A DNA stretch of 64,000 bases from Halalkalibacter hemicellulosilyticusJCM 9152 (GCF_000513115.1 NZ_BAUU01000003.1:123051-187050), one strand, 5' to 3'; positions 39,652 to 51,294 are shown, counted from the stretch's first letter. Program-made: numbers and translations. The notes: generated by a model from the sequence alone, not told the origin.

Positions 39652-42600
39652 ATGATGCCTGAGGAGCAGGTTCGTAAAGAAAGGTTATTATTATTATTAC
39701 AACAAATCCAACTTCCTGAGCAGGTGATTCAACAGCACTTCGAGAATGGGCTTATTCGTAAACTTCAAATAGATAAAAAGAATCGTAGATGGCATTTTCA
39801 TATTGAGTTGAAAACGATCGTACCTTCTTCTGTGTATGAGCTATTTTCTGTTCAATTAACACAAGCATTTGAGCATATTGCATCTGTAGATTTTACGTTT
39901 GTGTACGTGCAAAAGGAAATGTCTGAAGATGAGTGGATAGAATATTGGCCGTTCATTGTGACAAAGATACAATCGATCTCAGAGGGGATTAGACACTTAT
40001 TAGCTAAACAAGTTCCACGTTATGATGGACGTCGTCTTATGATTACGGTTAGAAATGAAACAGAAGCCGTTGCGCTTAAGCGCAAAGTAACGGAACCATT
40101 ACAAGATGTCTTGAAACGGTTAAGTTTGCCAATTGTCCAGCTTGAGACAAATGTTCAAGAATCGAAGCAGGAGTATGAGCAATTTGTCGAAAATCGCAAA
40201 AAAGAAGATCACTCTAAAGTGGTTGAGGCTATTTTGGAAAAGAAAAAACAAGAAGAACAAGTAGAGAAGAAGGTTAGCGATAAAAATCTCATGATTGGTT
40301 ATTCAATTAAAGATGAACCTGTTTTGTTAGAGACCATTCGGGATGAAGAACGACGAATAACTGTTCAAGGCTATGTATTCGATGCTGAGACGAGGGAACT
40401 ACGAAGCGGTAGAACGTTGTTAACATTTAAAATCACCGATTACTCTGATTCAATCTTAGTGAAAATGTTTTCTCGAGATAAGGAGGATGTTCCTTTATTA
40501 CAGGCGATAAAAAAAGGAATGTGGGTAAAGGTAAGAGGTGGCGTCCAGAATGATACATTTGTACGTGATTTAGTTATGATTGGAAATGATGTTAATCAAA
40601 TTGTTCCTGAAGAGAAGCATGACACAGCGAAAGCAGAAGAGAAGCGTGTAGAGCTTCACCTGCATACTACTATGAGTCAAATGGATGGGATCACCTCGGC
40701 AGGCCGTTATGTTGAACAGGCAGCTAAATGGGGGCATCAAGCGATTGCTATCACTGATCATGGGGTTGTACAAGCTTTTCCAGAAGCTTATTCAGCAGGA
40801 AAGAAGCATGGGGTTAAAGTGTTGTTTGGGATTGAAGCCAATTTAGTTGATGATGGGGTACCGATTGCTTATAACGAAGCAGAGCGAACTCTGATGGAAG
40901 ATGAATATGTCGTATTTGATGTTGAGACAACAGGCTTATCGGCTGTTTATAACACAATCATTGAACTAGCTGCTGTTAAGATAAAAGATGGAGAAATTAT
41001 TGATCGGTTTGAGTCATTTGCCGACCCCCATGAACCATTGTCGAATACGATTATTGATCTAACAGGGATTACTGATGATATGGTAAAAGGGCAACCAGAA
41101 ATAGAAGAAGTACTTGAAAAATTTAAAGTATTTGTGGGAGATGCGATTTTAGTCGCACATAATGCCAGTTTCGATATGGGCTTTCTTAATGTTGGCTATC
41201 GGAAAATGGGGTTAGGAGAAGTACCCAACCCTGTCATTGATACGTTAGAATTAGGTCGATTTTTGTACCCAGAATTAAAAAATCATCGGTTGAATACGCT
41301 ATGTAAGAAATTTGATATTGAATTAGTTAGTCATCACCGTGCGATTTATGATGCTGAGGCGACAGGGTATTTATTATGGAAGATGGTAAAAGACGCAAAT
41401 GAGCGTCAGATTCATTCTCATCACCAGTTAAACGATCATATGGGGCAAGGAAATGTTCATCGTCAAAGACCTTTTCATTGTATAATCCTTGCACAAACTC
41501 AAGAAGGACTTAAAAATTTATATAAACTTGTATCAATGTCACATGTCGATTACTTTTTTCGGACGCCAAGAATTCCTAGGTCACAGTTAAATAAGCTGCG
41601 ATCTGGCTTGCTTATCGGATCCGCGTGTGATAAAGGTGAAGTTTTTGAAGGAATGATGCAAAAATCACCGCAAGAGGTAGAAGAAATTGCCGCTTTCTAT
41701 GATTATTTAGAAATTCAGCCATTAAGCAATTATGCACATTTAATTGAGAAGGAGCTAGTCAAAAATGATTCTGCTTTGCAAGAAATTGTGGCGAACATTG
41801 TGAAGTTGGTGAGAAACTAAATAAGCCTGTTGTTGCAACTGGAAATGTTCACTACCTTGAAGATCAAGATTATATTCATAGGAAAATCTTGATTGCCTCT
41901 CAAGGTGGTGCTAATCCATTAAACAAACAACAGTTGCCTAAAGTCCACTTTAAAACGACCAATGAGATGCTAGAGGAGTTTCGATTTCTTGGAGAAGATG
42001 GGGCCAAAAAAGCGGTCATAGAGGCATCCCAACATATTGCAAACATGATCGAGGAAATTCATCCAATTCCTGATGACCTTTATACTCCAAAAATTGAGGG
42101 CGCTGATCAGGAAATGCGTGATATGAGTTACAATCGTGCTCGACGTATATATGGTGACACATTGCCTGAAATTGTAGAAGCCCGGCTTGAAAAAGAATTG
42201 AAAAGTATTATTGGTCATGGGTTTGCGGTCATTTATTTAATCTCACAAAAATTAGTTAAAAAATCGTTAAATGATGGCTATTTAGTTGGTTCCCGAGGCT
42301 CAGTTGGTTCATCATTTGTTGCAACAATGACAGAAATAACAGAAGTGAATCCATTACCACCACATTATGTCTGTCCTAAGTGTCACCACTCACATTTCTT
42401 TGATGATGGCTCAGTTGGTTCAGGATTTGATTTACCAGATAAAGATTGTCCTGAATGTGGAACGGCTTATATAAAAGATGGACAAGATATCCCATTTGAA
42501 ACGTTCTTAGGATTTAAAGGTGACAAAGTCCCGGATATTGATTTGAACTTTTCGGGTGCCTATCAACCGAGAGCTCACCATTATACAAAGGAATTATTCG

Positions 42601-43952
42601 GTGAGGAATACGTATACCGTGCCGGGACAATTGGAACCGTTGCTGAGAAGACAGCATATGGTTATGTGAAAGGTTATCAAAGTGACTATAATTTAATGAT
42701 GCGTGGAGCAGAAATTGATCGTCTTGTCTCTGGTTGTACGGGTGTGAAGAGGACAACAGGGCAACATCCAGGTGGTATTATTGTTGTACCAGATTATATG
42801 GATATTCATGATTTTTGCCCGATTCAATTTCCGGCAGATGATAAAAATGCAGAATGGAAAACGACACATTTTGATTTTCACTCGATTCACGATAACCTTT
42901 TGAAGCTTGATATACTAGGACATGATGACCCGACTGTTATTCGAATGCTGCAAGATTTAAGTGGAATTGATCCAAAAACCATTCCTACCGATGATCCTGA
43001 GGTGATGAAGATCTTTAGTGGTCCCGATGTACTAGGTGTTACGGAAGATCAAATTATGTGTAAAACGGGTACTCTAGGAATACCAGAGTTTGGAACGCGC
43101 TTTGTTCGACAAATGCTCGAAGAAACAAAACCAAGCACATTCTCAGAATTAGTCCAAATTTCTGGACTCTCACATGGAACAGATGTGTGGTTAAACAATG
43201 CGAATGAATTAATTTATGAAGGTATTTGTGAGTTGAAAGACGTAATTGGTTGTCGGGATGATATTATGGTTTATTTAATATACAAAGGATTAGAACCATC
43301 CCTGGCGTTTAAAATTATGGAATTTGTCCGTAAAGGGAAAGGCCTTCAACCTGAGTGGATTGAAGAAATGAAAAAGCATGATGTACCAGATTGGTATATC
43401 GGTTCGTGCCAAAAGATTAAATACATGTTCCCAAAGGCACACGCTGCTGCTTATGTATTAATGGCAGTAAGAATAGCTTATTTCAAAGTACATCATCCGA
43501 TTCTTTATTATGCATCTTATTTCACTGTAAGAGCGGATGATTTTGATTTAGATACGATGATTAAAGGGTCAAGTGCAATAAAAGCAAAGATTGAAGAAAT
43601 TAACTTAAAAGGATTAGACGCTGCACCAAAAGAAAAAGCTGTACTAACCGTTCTTGAGTTAGCTCTTGAGATGTGCGAGCGAGGATTCTCATTCCAAAAG
43701 GTTGATCTCTATCGTTCTAGTGCAACGGAGTTCCAAGTAGAAGGAACGACCTTATTACCTCCTTTTAATGCGATGACAGGCGTAGGGACAAATGCCGCCT
43801 TAAATATTGAAAAAGCACGAGAAGCTGGAGAATTCCTATCCAAGGAAGATTTACAGCAGCGTGCAAAGTTAACAAAGACCGTATTAGAACATCTGGATGA
43901 ACACGGCTGCTTGGGTGATATGCCAGATTCTAATCAATTGTCATTGTTCTAA
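39652..43952 (+). CDS. polC: DNA polymerase III alpha subunit PolC (frameshifted in this sequence)
   Basis: Gram-positive replicative polymerase with built-in 3'-5' exonuclease. N-terminal domains and an OB fold (to about 325) precede a PHP domain split by the exonuclease ([10 protein letters not shown] near residue 420). After that come the zinc finger CPKCHHSH...CPEC, the polymerase core ([11 protein letters not shown]) and the C-terminal [20 protein letters not shown]. The first frame stops at 41820; the sequence continues in another frame to 43952 (about 1,433 residues in all). One G is missing at 41808-41809 (KLGEKLNKP expected). Essential gene, so a sequencing error is likely. Confidence 0.92.
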
Positions 43953-44045
43953 GTAAACCTTCTAACGATACGTTTGTTAAAGGATTGCATTGACGTATAG
44001 AGTATGGTATTGTATTTATGGTAATACTTAGAATACATTCACGAG

Positions 44046-44070
44046 AAAGAGTGGGGGAAACCCACTCTTT
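44046..44070 (+). terminator. Hairpin between polC and rimP (terminator or attenuator)
   Basis: Perfect 10-bp stem AAAGAGTGGG / CCCACTCTTT (44046-44055 and 44061-44070) with a GGAAA loop. The downstream tract cctttgtt is a weak T-run. A possible promoter (TTGCAT 43985-43990, TATTGT 44008-44013, 17-bp spacing) lies upstream of it, which would make it a leader hairpin of the nusA operon instead of a plain polC terminator. Confidence 0.55.
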
Positions 44071-44189
44071 CCTTTGTTCCATGGGATGAAATTGAACATG
44101 ATAAATTGCTAAATGTAATGAGGTTTTGTGAATTCACTTATGAAAAGCGAAGAGTGAACCTTTGGTTGCTGTTTAGCAAGGAGGTACTA

Positions 44190-44660
44190 ATGAGTAAAAA
44201 GACAACTGAAATGGCTGCAGAATTGGTATCACCAATTCTTGAAAGCTTACAATTGGAATTAGTTGATGTTGAATTTAAAAAAGAAGGACCCAACTGGTTT
44301 TTACGTGTGTTCATTGATTCTGACAGTGGAGTTGATTTAGAAGACTGTAGTAGAGTGAGTGAACATTTAAGTGAAAAGCTAGATAAGCTTGATCCAATTG
44401 AACAAGCTTACTTCCTAGAAGTCTCTTCACCGGGAGCAGAACGTCCTCTAAAAAAGGAAAAGGATTTTACGAAGGCAATTGGAAAGAATATTTATGTGAA
44501 GACATACGAACCTATTAAAGGTGCTAAAGAATTCGAAGGCCTTTTAACTTCATTTGATAATAGCACACTAGAGCTTGAAATGAAGGTTAAAACACGAACT
44601 AGCGCTATTGAAATTCCGATTGATAAAGTAGCCAATGCAAGATTGGCGATTGTATTTTAA
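44190..44660 (+). CDS. rimP: Ribosome maturation factor RimP
   Basis: Assists 30S subunit assembly. It has 156 residues. N-terminal domain [22 protein letters not shown], the conserved [18 protein letters not shown] and [10 protein letters not shown] motifs, and the C-terminal Sm-like domain. ATG 44190 has SD caaggaggt (44177-44185); the frame is open upstream but not coding. First gene of the nusA-infB operon. Confidence 0.97.
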   Translation: MSKKTTEMAAELVSPILESLQLELVDVEFKKEGPNWFLRVFIDSDSGVDLEDCSRVSEHLSEKLDKLDPIEQAYFLEVSSPGAERPLKKEKDFTKAIGKNIYVKTYEPIKGAKEFEGLLTSFDNSTLELEMKVKTRTSAIEIPIDKVANARLAIVF

Positions 44661-44692
44661 GCTCTTAATTTTGGAAGGGGGAAATAAACTCC

Positions 44693-45804
44693 ATGAATAG
44701 CGAATTTATGGATGCACTAGCTACGTTAGAAAAAGAAAAAGGTATTAAAAAGGATGTCATCATTGAAGCGATTGAGGCTGCTCTTATTTCAGGGTATAAA
44801 CGAAACTTTAATCAGGTACAAAATGTACGTGTCGATGTTAATCGAGAAAATGGTAGCATTCGTGTTTTTGCGCGCAAAACCGTCGTGGAAGAAGTATTTG
44901 ATGCAAGGCTAGAAATCTCTTTAGATGAGGCGCAAAAGGTAAATCCGAACTATGAAGTTGATGATGTTGTAGAGATTGAAGTAACGCCAAAGGATTTCGG
45001 TCGAATTGCGGCGCAAACGGCTAAGCAAGTTGTTACACAACGTGTTCGAGAAGCTGAAAGAGGAATTATATATGCTGATTTCATCGATCGTGAAGAGGAC
45101 ATTATGACGGGGATCGTTCAAAGACAAGATCACCGCTTTATTTATGTCGATTTAGGAAAAGTCGAAGCACTCCTTCCTTTAAATGAACAGATGCCAAATG
45201 AGTCGTATCGTCATAATGATCGCATAAAAGCTTATATTACGAAGGTCGAGAAGACAACAAAGGGACCGCAAATTCTCATATCGCGTACACACCCCGGACT
45301 ATTAAAGCGATTATTTGAACTAGAAGTTCCAGAAATCTATGATGGAACAGTTGAAATTAAATCGGTTTCCCGTGAAGCGGGTGACCGGTCAAAGATTGCA
45401 GTACACGCTGATAATCCAGAGGTGGACCCAGTAGCTCATGCGTAGGGCCAAGGGGACAACGTGTTCAAACGATCGTTAATGAATTAAAAGGTGAGAAGAT
45501 TGATATTGTTCGTTGGTCTGAAGATCCGGTTGAATATGTTGCGAATGCACTAAGTCCGTCAAAGGTTTTAAAGGTAAAAGTAAATGAAGAAGAGAAAATG
45601 ACACAGGTGATTGTTCCTGATTATCAGCTTTCATTAGCGATTGGGAAGCGAGGGCAAAATGCTCGCTTAGCAGCAAAGCTTACTGGTTGGAAAGTAGATA
45701 TTAAAAGTGAATCTGATGCAAAGGAGCTAGGTTTGTTTGATGAAGAAGGCTTTGTCACTGTCGAAAATGATGAAGACGTATATAGTACAGACCAACCCTT
45801 TTAA
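44693..45804 (+). CDS. nusA: Transcription elongation/termination factor NusA (frameshifted in this sequence)
   Basis: RNA polymerase-binding factor with N-terminal domain (1-125), S1 domain (130-200) and two KH domains. The first frame stops at 45445 after [10 protein letters not shown]. The KH1 sequence [24 protein letters not shown] continues in another frame to 45804. One G missing near 45434 (gtaGctc for gtaGGctc) explains it. Restored length is about 370 residues, as in B. subtilis. Sits between rimP and rnpM. Essential, so an error in the sequence is likely. Confidence 0.9.
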
Positions 45805-45822
45805 TAGAGGAGATGGTGGAAG

Positions 45823-46095
45823 ATGAAGAAACGTAAAATTCCTCTTCGGAAATGCATTGTAACAAATGAAATGAAACCGAAACAAGAACTGATTCGAATT
45901 GTTCGTTCACCAGAAGGAGAAGTCTCCGTTGACCCTTCAGGCAAAAAAAATGGTCGTGGTGCGTACATTACAAATAGTGATGAATGTTTTGAACTAGCTA
46001 AGAAGAAAGATGTCTTATCAAGGCACCTACAAGTTCATGTTGATTCTGATGTCTATGATCAACTTCAGCTTGCGAGTAAGAAAGGAAGGAAATAA
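45823..46095 (+). CDS. rnpM: RNase P modulator RnpM (YlxR)
   Basis: Small basic RNA-binding protein of 90 residues with the YlxR signature RKCIVTNEMKPKQELIRIVRSPEGEVSVDPSGKKNGRGAYI. YlxR has been reported to bind RNase P and modulate its activity and was renamed RnpM. SD agaggagatgg precedes ATG 45823. Its stop overlaps the start of the next gene. Confidence 0.94.
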   Translation: MKKRKIPLRKCIVTNEMKPKQELIRIVRSPEGEVSVDPSGKKNGRGAYITNSDECFELAKKKDVLSRHLQVHVDSDVYDQLQLASKKGRK

Positions 46096-46394
46096 TGGCT
46101 AAATGGCTTTCGCTTTTAGGCTTAGCTGCAAGAGCCCGAAAACTTGTAACCGGTGAAGAACTTGTTCTTACTGAGGTGAGAAGGTCGTCTGCGAAGCTAG
46201 TATTAGTTGCACAAGATGGTTCAGATCAGACTAAAAAACGAATCATGAATAAATGTGAATATTATAATATCCCCATCCGACTCGTATCAAATCGAGTTGA
46301 GCTTGGACAGTCTATTGGAAAGCCAGAAAGAGTTGTTGTCGCTGTAATGGATGGTGGTTTTGCGAAGAAATTGATCGCTCAAATAGATGAATGA
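46095..46394 (+). CDS. rplGA: L7Ae-family ribosomal protein-like YlxQ
   Basis: K-turn RNA-binding protein of the L7Ae/L30e family, 99 residues: [43 protein letters not shown]. Start ATG 46095 is at the rnpM stop. Bound RNA in vivo is uncertain; presence between rnpM and infB is conserved in Firmicutes. Confidence 0.93.
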   Translation: MAKWLSLLGLAARARKLVTGEELVLTEVRRSSAKLVLVAQDGSDQTKKRIMNKCEYYNIPIRLVSNRVELGQSIGKPERVVVAVMDGGFAKKLIAQIDE

Positions 46395-46410
46395 TGTTGG
46401 AGGGAAGTAC

Positions 46411-48516
46411 ATGAAGAAAATGCGAATATATGAATATGCTAAAGAGAAGAATGTAGCAAGTAAAGAAGTGATTACAAAGTTAAAAGAAAAAGGGTTTGAA
46501 GTGTCAAATCATATGTCTGTTCTTGACTCAAAAATGTTAGAGTCTCTCGAAGGGAAAAGTGAGAGTAATGAGTCAACAAAAAAGGAAGACACAAACGAGA
46601 AGATACAACATAATCCTAGTCGTGCTGCAAACCAAAAAAATAGTCAAAATCAGCAGCAGAAAAAAGGAAACATGAATAATAAAAAGAAACCACAAAAAGG
46701 TCATCAAAACAAAGGCCATCAACAACAAGCAAAACAAAATCAACAGTCGAAAGCACCGAAACCTCTCCCAGAGAAAATTACTTATCAAGAATCATTAACT
46801 GTAGGAGAATTAGCTGCAAAAATACACAAAGAGCCATCTGAAATTATTAAGAAGTTAATGTTCTTAGGTGTAATGGCGACGATTAATCAAGATCTAGATA
46901 AAGATACGATTGAATTAATTGCTGGTGATTATGGGGTTGAGGTAGAGGAAGAAATTGTCATCGATGAAACTGACTTCGAAAGTATTATCGATGAAGATAA
47001 AGAGGAAGACTTAGAAGAGAGACCGCCTGTTGTGACCATTATGGGGCACGTTGACCATGGTAAGACAACATTATTAGACTCTATTCGTCATACAAAAGTA
47101 ACTGAAGGAGAAGCCGGTGGAATCACTCAACATATTGGTGCGTACCAAGTTGAATCAAACGGGAAGAAAGTAACATTTCTTGATACTCCTGGACATGCTG
47201 CCTTTACAACTATGCGAGCGCGTGGAGCTCAAGTAACAGACATCACGATTCTAGTTGTTGCTGCAGATGATGGTGTCATGCCACAAACGAAAGAAGCGAT
47301 TAGCCATGCGAAAGCAGCGGGAGTTCCGATTATTGTAGCAGTGAATAAGATCGATAAAGAGTCAGCTAATCCTGATCGTGTCATGCAAGAGCTGACAGAG
47401 TATGAACTTGTACCTGAAGCATGGGGGGGAGACACCATCTTTGTAAATGTTTCAGCCTTAGAAGGGACAGGTATTGATGAGCTACTAGAGATGATTTTGC
47501 TCGTCTCTGAGGTCGAGGAACTTAAAGCAAACCCTAATAAGCTGGGACGCGGAACAGTCATTGAGGCTGAACTAGATAAAGGACGTGGAGCAGTTGCCAC
47601 TTTACTCGTCCAAGCAGGGACATTAAAAGTAGGAGACCCAATTGTGGTTGGATCAGCTTTTGGTCGTGTTCGAGCTATGGTAAATGATCTCGGGCGTCGT
47701 GTGAAGCAAGTTGGACCTTCTACACCGGTTGAAATTACCGGTTTAAATGAAGTGCCACTGGCTGGAGACCAATTCCAGGCATTTGAAGATGAAAGAAAAG
47801 CGCGTCAAATCGGTGAAGTACGTATGAGCCGTCAGCGGGAAGCAAATCTTGCTTCTAGTTCAAAAGTGAGCCTGGATGATTTATTTGATCAAATTCAGCA
47901 AGGTGAGGTAAAGGAAATCAATATTATCATCAAAGCTGACGTACAAGGTTCTGTTGAAGCGATGAGAGGTTCACTTGAGAAAATTGAAGTGGACGGCGTG
48001 AAAGTAAAAATTATTCATACGGGTGTTGGAGCGATTAATGAATACGATGTAATGTTAGCCTCTGCATCTAATGCAATAGTGATTGGCTTTAATGTTAGAC
48101 CAGATGTAAATGCAAAACGCACAGCAGACTCAGAAAAAGTAGATGTGCGCCTACACCGTGTTATTTATAATGCAATTGATGAAATCGAAGCAGCTATGAA
48201 AGGTCTTCTTGATCCTGAGTATGAAGAAAAAGTCATTGGTCAGGTTGAAGTTCGTACGACATTTAAAGTTTCTAAAGTTGGAACGATTGCCGGTTCCTAT
48301 GTCACTGATGGAAAAGTAACTAGAGATTCAACCGTTCGTCTTATTCGTGATGGCATTGTCATTTATGAAGGCCAGATCAATGCTCTAAAGCGTTTCAAAG
48401 ATGATGCTAAGGAAGTTTCTGCTGGGTATGAGTGTGGGATTACACTTGAGAACTTTAATGACATTAAAGAAGGTGATGTCATCGAAGCGTACGTCATGCA
48501 AGAAATCGAAAGATAA
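46411..48516 (+). CDS. infB: Translation initiation factor IF-2
   Basis: GTPase placing initiator tRNA on the 30S subunit. The N-terminal IF2-N module ([21 protein letters not shown]) is followed by a Gln/Lys/Asn-rich linker (about 60-125) and a second IF2-N. The G domain starts near residue 208 ([27 protein letters not shown]), and C-terminal domains follow. About 701 residues. ATG 46411 with SD ggaggga (46399-46405) is the start. Confidence 0.97.
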   Translation: MKKMRIYEYAKEKNVASKEVITKLKEKGFEVSNHMSVLDSKMLESLEGKSESNESTKKEDTNEKIQHNPSRAANQKNSQNQQQKKGNMNNKKKPQKGHQNKGHQQQAKQNQQSKAPKPLPEKITYQESLTVGELAAKIHKEPSEIIKKLMFLGVMATINQDLDKDTIELIAGDYGVEVEEEIVIDETDFESIIDEDKEEDLEERPPVVTIMGHVDHGKTTLLDSIRHTKVTEGEAGGITQHIGAYQVESNGKKVTFLDTPGHAAFTTMRARGAQVTDITILVVAADDGVMPQTKEAISHAKAAGVPIIVAVNKIDKESANPDRVMQELTEYELVPEAWGGDTIFVNVSALEGTGIDELLEMILLVSEVEELKANPNKLGRGTVIEAELDKGRGAVATLLVQAGTLKVGDPIVVGSAFGRVRAMVNDLGRRVKQVGPSTPVEITGLNEVPLAGDQFQAFEDERKARQIGEVRMSRQREANLASSSKVSLDDLFDQIQQGEVKEINIIIKADVQGSVEAMRGSLEKIEVDGVKVKIIHTGVGAINEYDVMLASASNAIVIGFNVRPDVNAKRTADSEKVDVRLHRVIYNAIDEIEAAMKGLLDPEYEEKVIGQVEVRTTFKVSKVGTIAGSYVTDGKVTRDSTVRLIRDGIVIYEGQINALKRFKDDAKEVSAGYECGITLENFNDIKEGDVIEAYVMQEIER

Positions 48517-48797
48517 TGGTTATCGGCTCAGTACGCTTAGAGCTCCTTATATATGATGTGCAATCGTTAAAAGAAAAGCGTTCTGTCATTAAAAGTGTGC
48601 AATCAAAATTAAAGCAAAAATACAACCTGTCAGTAGCAGAGGTAGGTCATCACGATGTTTGGCAACGCGCTGAACTTGGGATTGTGACGGTGTCTATGAA
48701 TAAAAAAGTATGTGAACGAGAACTGCAACGGGCATTGGCGCTACTTGATTCTATACCTGCTATTGAACGAACTGTGATGACCTTTGAATGGTTGTAG
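48516..48797 (+). CDS. ylxP: YlxP family protein (DUF503)
   Basis: A 93-residue protein starting [28 protein letters not shown] and ending ALLDSIPAIERTVMTFEWL, the DUF503/YlxP signature. Its role is not established; it is conserved between infB and rbfA. ATG 48516 overlaps the infB stop and lacks an obvious SD, suggesting coupled translation. Confidence 0.93.
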   Translation: MVIGSVRLELLIYDVQSLKEKRSVIKSVQSKLKQKYNLSVAEVGHHDVWQRAELGIVTVSMNKKVCERELQRALALLDSIPAIERTVMTFEWL

Positions 48798-48817
48798 GCT
48801 TATAGGAGTGAAAAAAC

Positions 48818-49168
48818 ATGGGTAATGTTCGATCGCATCGTGTCGGTGAACAAATTAAAAAAGAATTAAGCGACATTATTATGCGAGAAGTAAAGGATCC
48901 TCGTGTGAAGTTTGTTACGGTTACGGGAGTAGATGTAACGGGTGATTTGCAACAAGCGAAAGTGTTTATTACAGCACTTGGTAATGATGAAGAAAAAGAG
49001 GCAACGATACAAGGATTATCGAAAGCGAAGGGCTTCATCCGTACTGAGATTGGCAAGCGAATTCGGTTACGAAAAACTCCAGAGCTTCTGTTTGAGTTTG
49101 ATGAGTCAATTGAATATGGTAATCGCATCGAGACGCTTTTACAAGATGTAAATCGCAAAGATAATTAA
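48818..49168 (+). CDS. rbfA: 30S ribosome-binding factor RbfA
   Basis: Cold-shock and 30S maturation factor with a KH-like fold, 116 residues: [26 protein letters not shown] near the start and [23 protein letters not shown] near the end. SD taggagtg precedes ATG 48818. A terminator-like hairpin follows at 49176. Confidence 0.97.
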   Translation: MGNVRSHRVGEQIKKELSDIIMREVKDPRVKFVTVTGVDVTGDLQQAKVFITALGNDEEKEATIQGLSKAKGFIRTEIGKRIRLRKTPELLFEFDESIEYGNRIETLLQDVNRKDN

Positions 49169-49175
49169 TTTGTAG

Positions 49176-49208
49176 GAGGATAGAGGAGGTTTCCGTCTAT
49201 CCTCTTTT
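49176..49208 (+). terminator. Terminator-like hairpin between rbfA and truB
   Basis: Perfect 9-bp stem (GAGGATAGA / TCTATCCTC, 49176-49184 and 49196-49204) with a loop of 11 nt, followed by TTTT. It would reduce read-through from the nusA-infB genes into truB. Confidence 0.75.
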
Positions 49209-49230
49209 AAGGTTTAAGTGGAGGTTATGT

Positions 49231-50152
49231 ATGGAACAGAGCGGAATTCTTGTATTACATAAGCCAAGAGGCTATACTTCACATGATTGTGTCATGAAAA
49301 TAAGAAGAATTTTTCAAACAAAAAAAAGTCGGGCATACAGGTACTTTAGATCCAGATGTTAATGGTGTATTGCCTATTTGTATTGGTAAGGGAACGAAAG
49401 TTGTTGAATATATGTCAGGGTATGAGAAGGAGTACAATGGTGAGCTGACGATTGGTTATTCCACAACGACAGAAGATCGAAGTGGTGACATATTAGAGAG
49501 TCAGGCTGTTACTGAATCATGGACAAAAGAGCAAATTGAGAGGGTTCTCGACGAATTCATTGGTTCTATTGTTCAAGTTCCTCCGATGTATTCAGCTGTG
49601 AAAGTGAACGGGAAGCGATTATATGAGTATGCTAGAGAAGGAAAAGTGATTGAACGTCCGAAACGTCATGTACAAATTAAACGATTACAGCTAACATCTG
49701 ATGTAGAGCTCAAAAATGATCAAGTTGTATTTCGGTTTAATGTTCTATGCAGTAAAGGTACATATGTGAGAACATTAGCGGTTGATATTGGAAAACGTCT
49801 AGGGTATCCGGCTCATATGTCTGATCTCGTTCGAGTCGGCGCAGGTCCTTATCAATTAGAAGACAGTTTTACGTTTGAGCAACTAGAATCTTTAAAGGAA
49901 AAAGGAAGTCTTCATACGGTTTTACAGCCTTTTGAAACAGCCATTAACCATTTTCCGAAGGTCGTTGTTGATACCGAAATGGAATCATTGGTGAAAAATG
50001 GCGCTGTTCTACCTTTTGATCATAAATGGGCACGCTTTTCCGTTTATAATGAAGCGCGGGAGTGCTTAGCTATTTACAAAGAGCATCCTAATAAAGAAGG
50101 TAAGTACAAGCCAGAGAAAATGTTCTGGATAGGTGGTCAGCCTATGCACTGA
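49231..50152 (+). CDS. truB: tRNA pseudouridine-55 synthase TruB (frameshifted in this sequence)
   Basis: Makes pseudouridine 55 in the T-loop of tRNAs. The true start is ATG 49231 (MEQSGILVLHKPRGYTSHDCVM) after SD gtggagg (49218-49224). The frame breaks in an 8-A run (49320-49327): with seven As the sequence reads QTKKVGHTGTLDPDVNG, which holds the catalytic Asp of the TruB family, and continues in frame to 50152. Restored length is about 306 residues. Unlike the other breaks here it is an insertion, but also in a homopolymer. Confidence 0.9.
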
Positions 50153-50169
50153 AGAGAAGAGGTGAATAG

Positions 50170-51108
50170 ATGGAAACGATTTTTATAAAGCATCCGATTG
50201 AGGCAAATGAATATAAACAACGTACAGTTATGGCTTTAGGTTTTTTTGATGGTGTTCATAAAGGGCATCAGCTTGTCATTGAGCAGGCAAAGCGTGAGGC
50301 GGATGCGAGTGATGTACCTTTATCTGTTATGACCTTTTACCCCCATCCTTTAGAAGTATTAAGACCTGGTAACGAACGGATGAACGTTATTACATCGTTG
50401 CCGGATAAAATTCAATATTTACAACAGCTAGGTGTCGATTATTTATATGTAATAGAATTTTCGATTCCATTTTCACGCCTTACTCCTCAACAGTTTGTTG
50501 ATGATTATTTACGATCTTTAGAAGTCATTCATGTGGTGGCTGGTTTTGATTTCACATACGGGGCAATGGGGAAAGGGAACATGAAAACTTTGATCGATCA
50601 CGCTCATAGGCAATTTAATGTGACAACTGTTGAAAAGCTTAGTGAGAATAACGAAAAAATTAGTTCAACACGAATACGTAAGTTAATTGTCGATGGGGAG
50701 GTTGAACATGCTGCTCACCTACTATCACGAGCTTATGTGATAAAGGGAATTGTCAGTGATGGAGAAAAAAGAGGTCGTCAAATTGGGTTCCCTACTGCTA
50801 ATATTGCGATAAGGGAGCCTTATACAATTCCGAAGGTGGGTGTTTATGCAGTAGAGTTCATAGTCGATCAAAAAAAGCATGAAGGCGTCTGTAATATTGG
50901 ATATAAACCGACTTTTCATGCTGAGCGTGAAAAGCTATCTATTGAAGTTCATCTATTTAATTTTGATCAATCGATATACGGAAAAGAAGTAGAGGTAAGA
51001 TGGTTAAAACGAATTAGAGATGAGCAAAAATTTTCTAATGTTAACGAGCTAGTAAGTCAAATTACAAAAGATAAACAAACAGCAGAAGCGTTTTTTGCAA
51101 ATCGGTAA
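50170..51108 (+). CDS. ribF: Bifunctional riboflavin kinase / FAD synthetase RibF
   Basis: Converts riboflavin to FMN and FAD. The N-terminal adenylyltransferase domain carries GFFDGVHKGHQLVIEQA near residue 24 and STRIRKLI near 160. The C-terminal flavokinase domain (about 185-305) starts with GEKRGRQIGFPTANI. It has 312 residues. SD agaggtg precedes ATG 50170, 17 nt after truB. Confidence 0.97.
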   Translation: METIFIKHPIEANEYKQRTVMALGFFDGVHKGHQLVIEQAKREADASDVPLSVMTFYPHPLEVLRPGNERMNVITSLPDKIQYLQQLGVDYLYVIEFSIPFSRLTPQQFVDDYLRSLEVIHVVAGFDFTYGAMGKGNMKTLIDHAHRQFNVTTVEKLSENNEKISSTRIRKLIVDGEVEHAAHLLSRAYVIKGIVSDGEKRGRQIGFPTANIAIREPYTIPKVGVYAVEFIVDQKKHEGVCNIGYKPTFHAEREKLSIEVHLFNFDQSIYGKEVEVRWLKRIRDEQKFSNVNELVSQITKDKQTAEAFFANR

Positions 51109-51218
51109 CGTTATAGAGAAGAAAGTTTGTGTTGTTTTAAAGGTAGAAAGGTAGATTAATTTGGTGTTTGTGCTTGCAATCTAAAGGTTGAAAGGTTACA
51201 CTAAACATGTACGTATGT

Positions 51219-51290
51219 ACAATCCGTTTCTTGGCATACCGACTCACCGACGGTTGCTAGGAAATAGGAGATTATTGAGAAGGAGGTGGA
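51219..51290 (+). promoter_or_regulatory. Structured leader of rpsO (candidate S15 autoregulatory element)
   Basis: Between 51221 and about 51266 the segment TTTCTTGGCA can pair with TTGCTAGGAAA, enclosing ACCG/CGGT. This resembles the leader hairpin I recall upstream of rpsO in Bacillus and Geobacillus, where S15 represses its own translation. Pairing is seen; homology to a known leader family is from memory and should be tested with a covariance model. Confidence 0.5.
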
Positions 51291-51294
51291 TAGG

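Noticed and set aside
41889..43952. Second, independent DNA polymerase gene
   Set aside because: It is the C-terminal half of polC; the sequence between 41821 and 41889 continues the same protein without a start codon.
45598..45804. Separate small KH-domain gene
   Set aside because: It is the C-terminal part of nusA after a one-base frameshift; the coding frame continues upstream to 45446 without a start or SD of its own.
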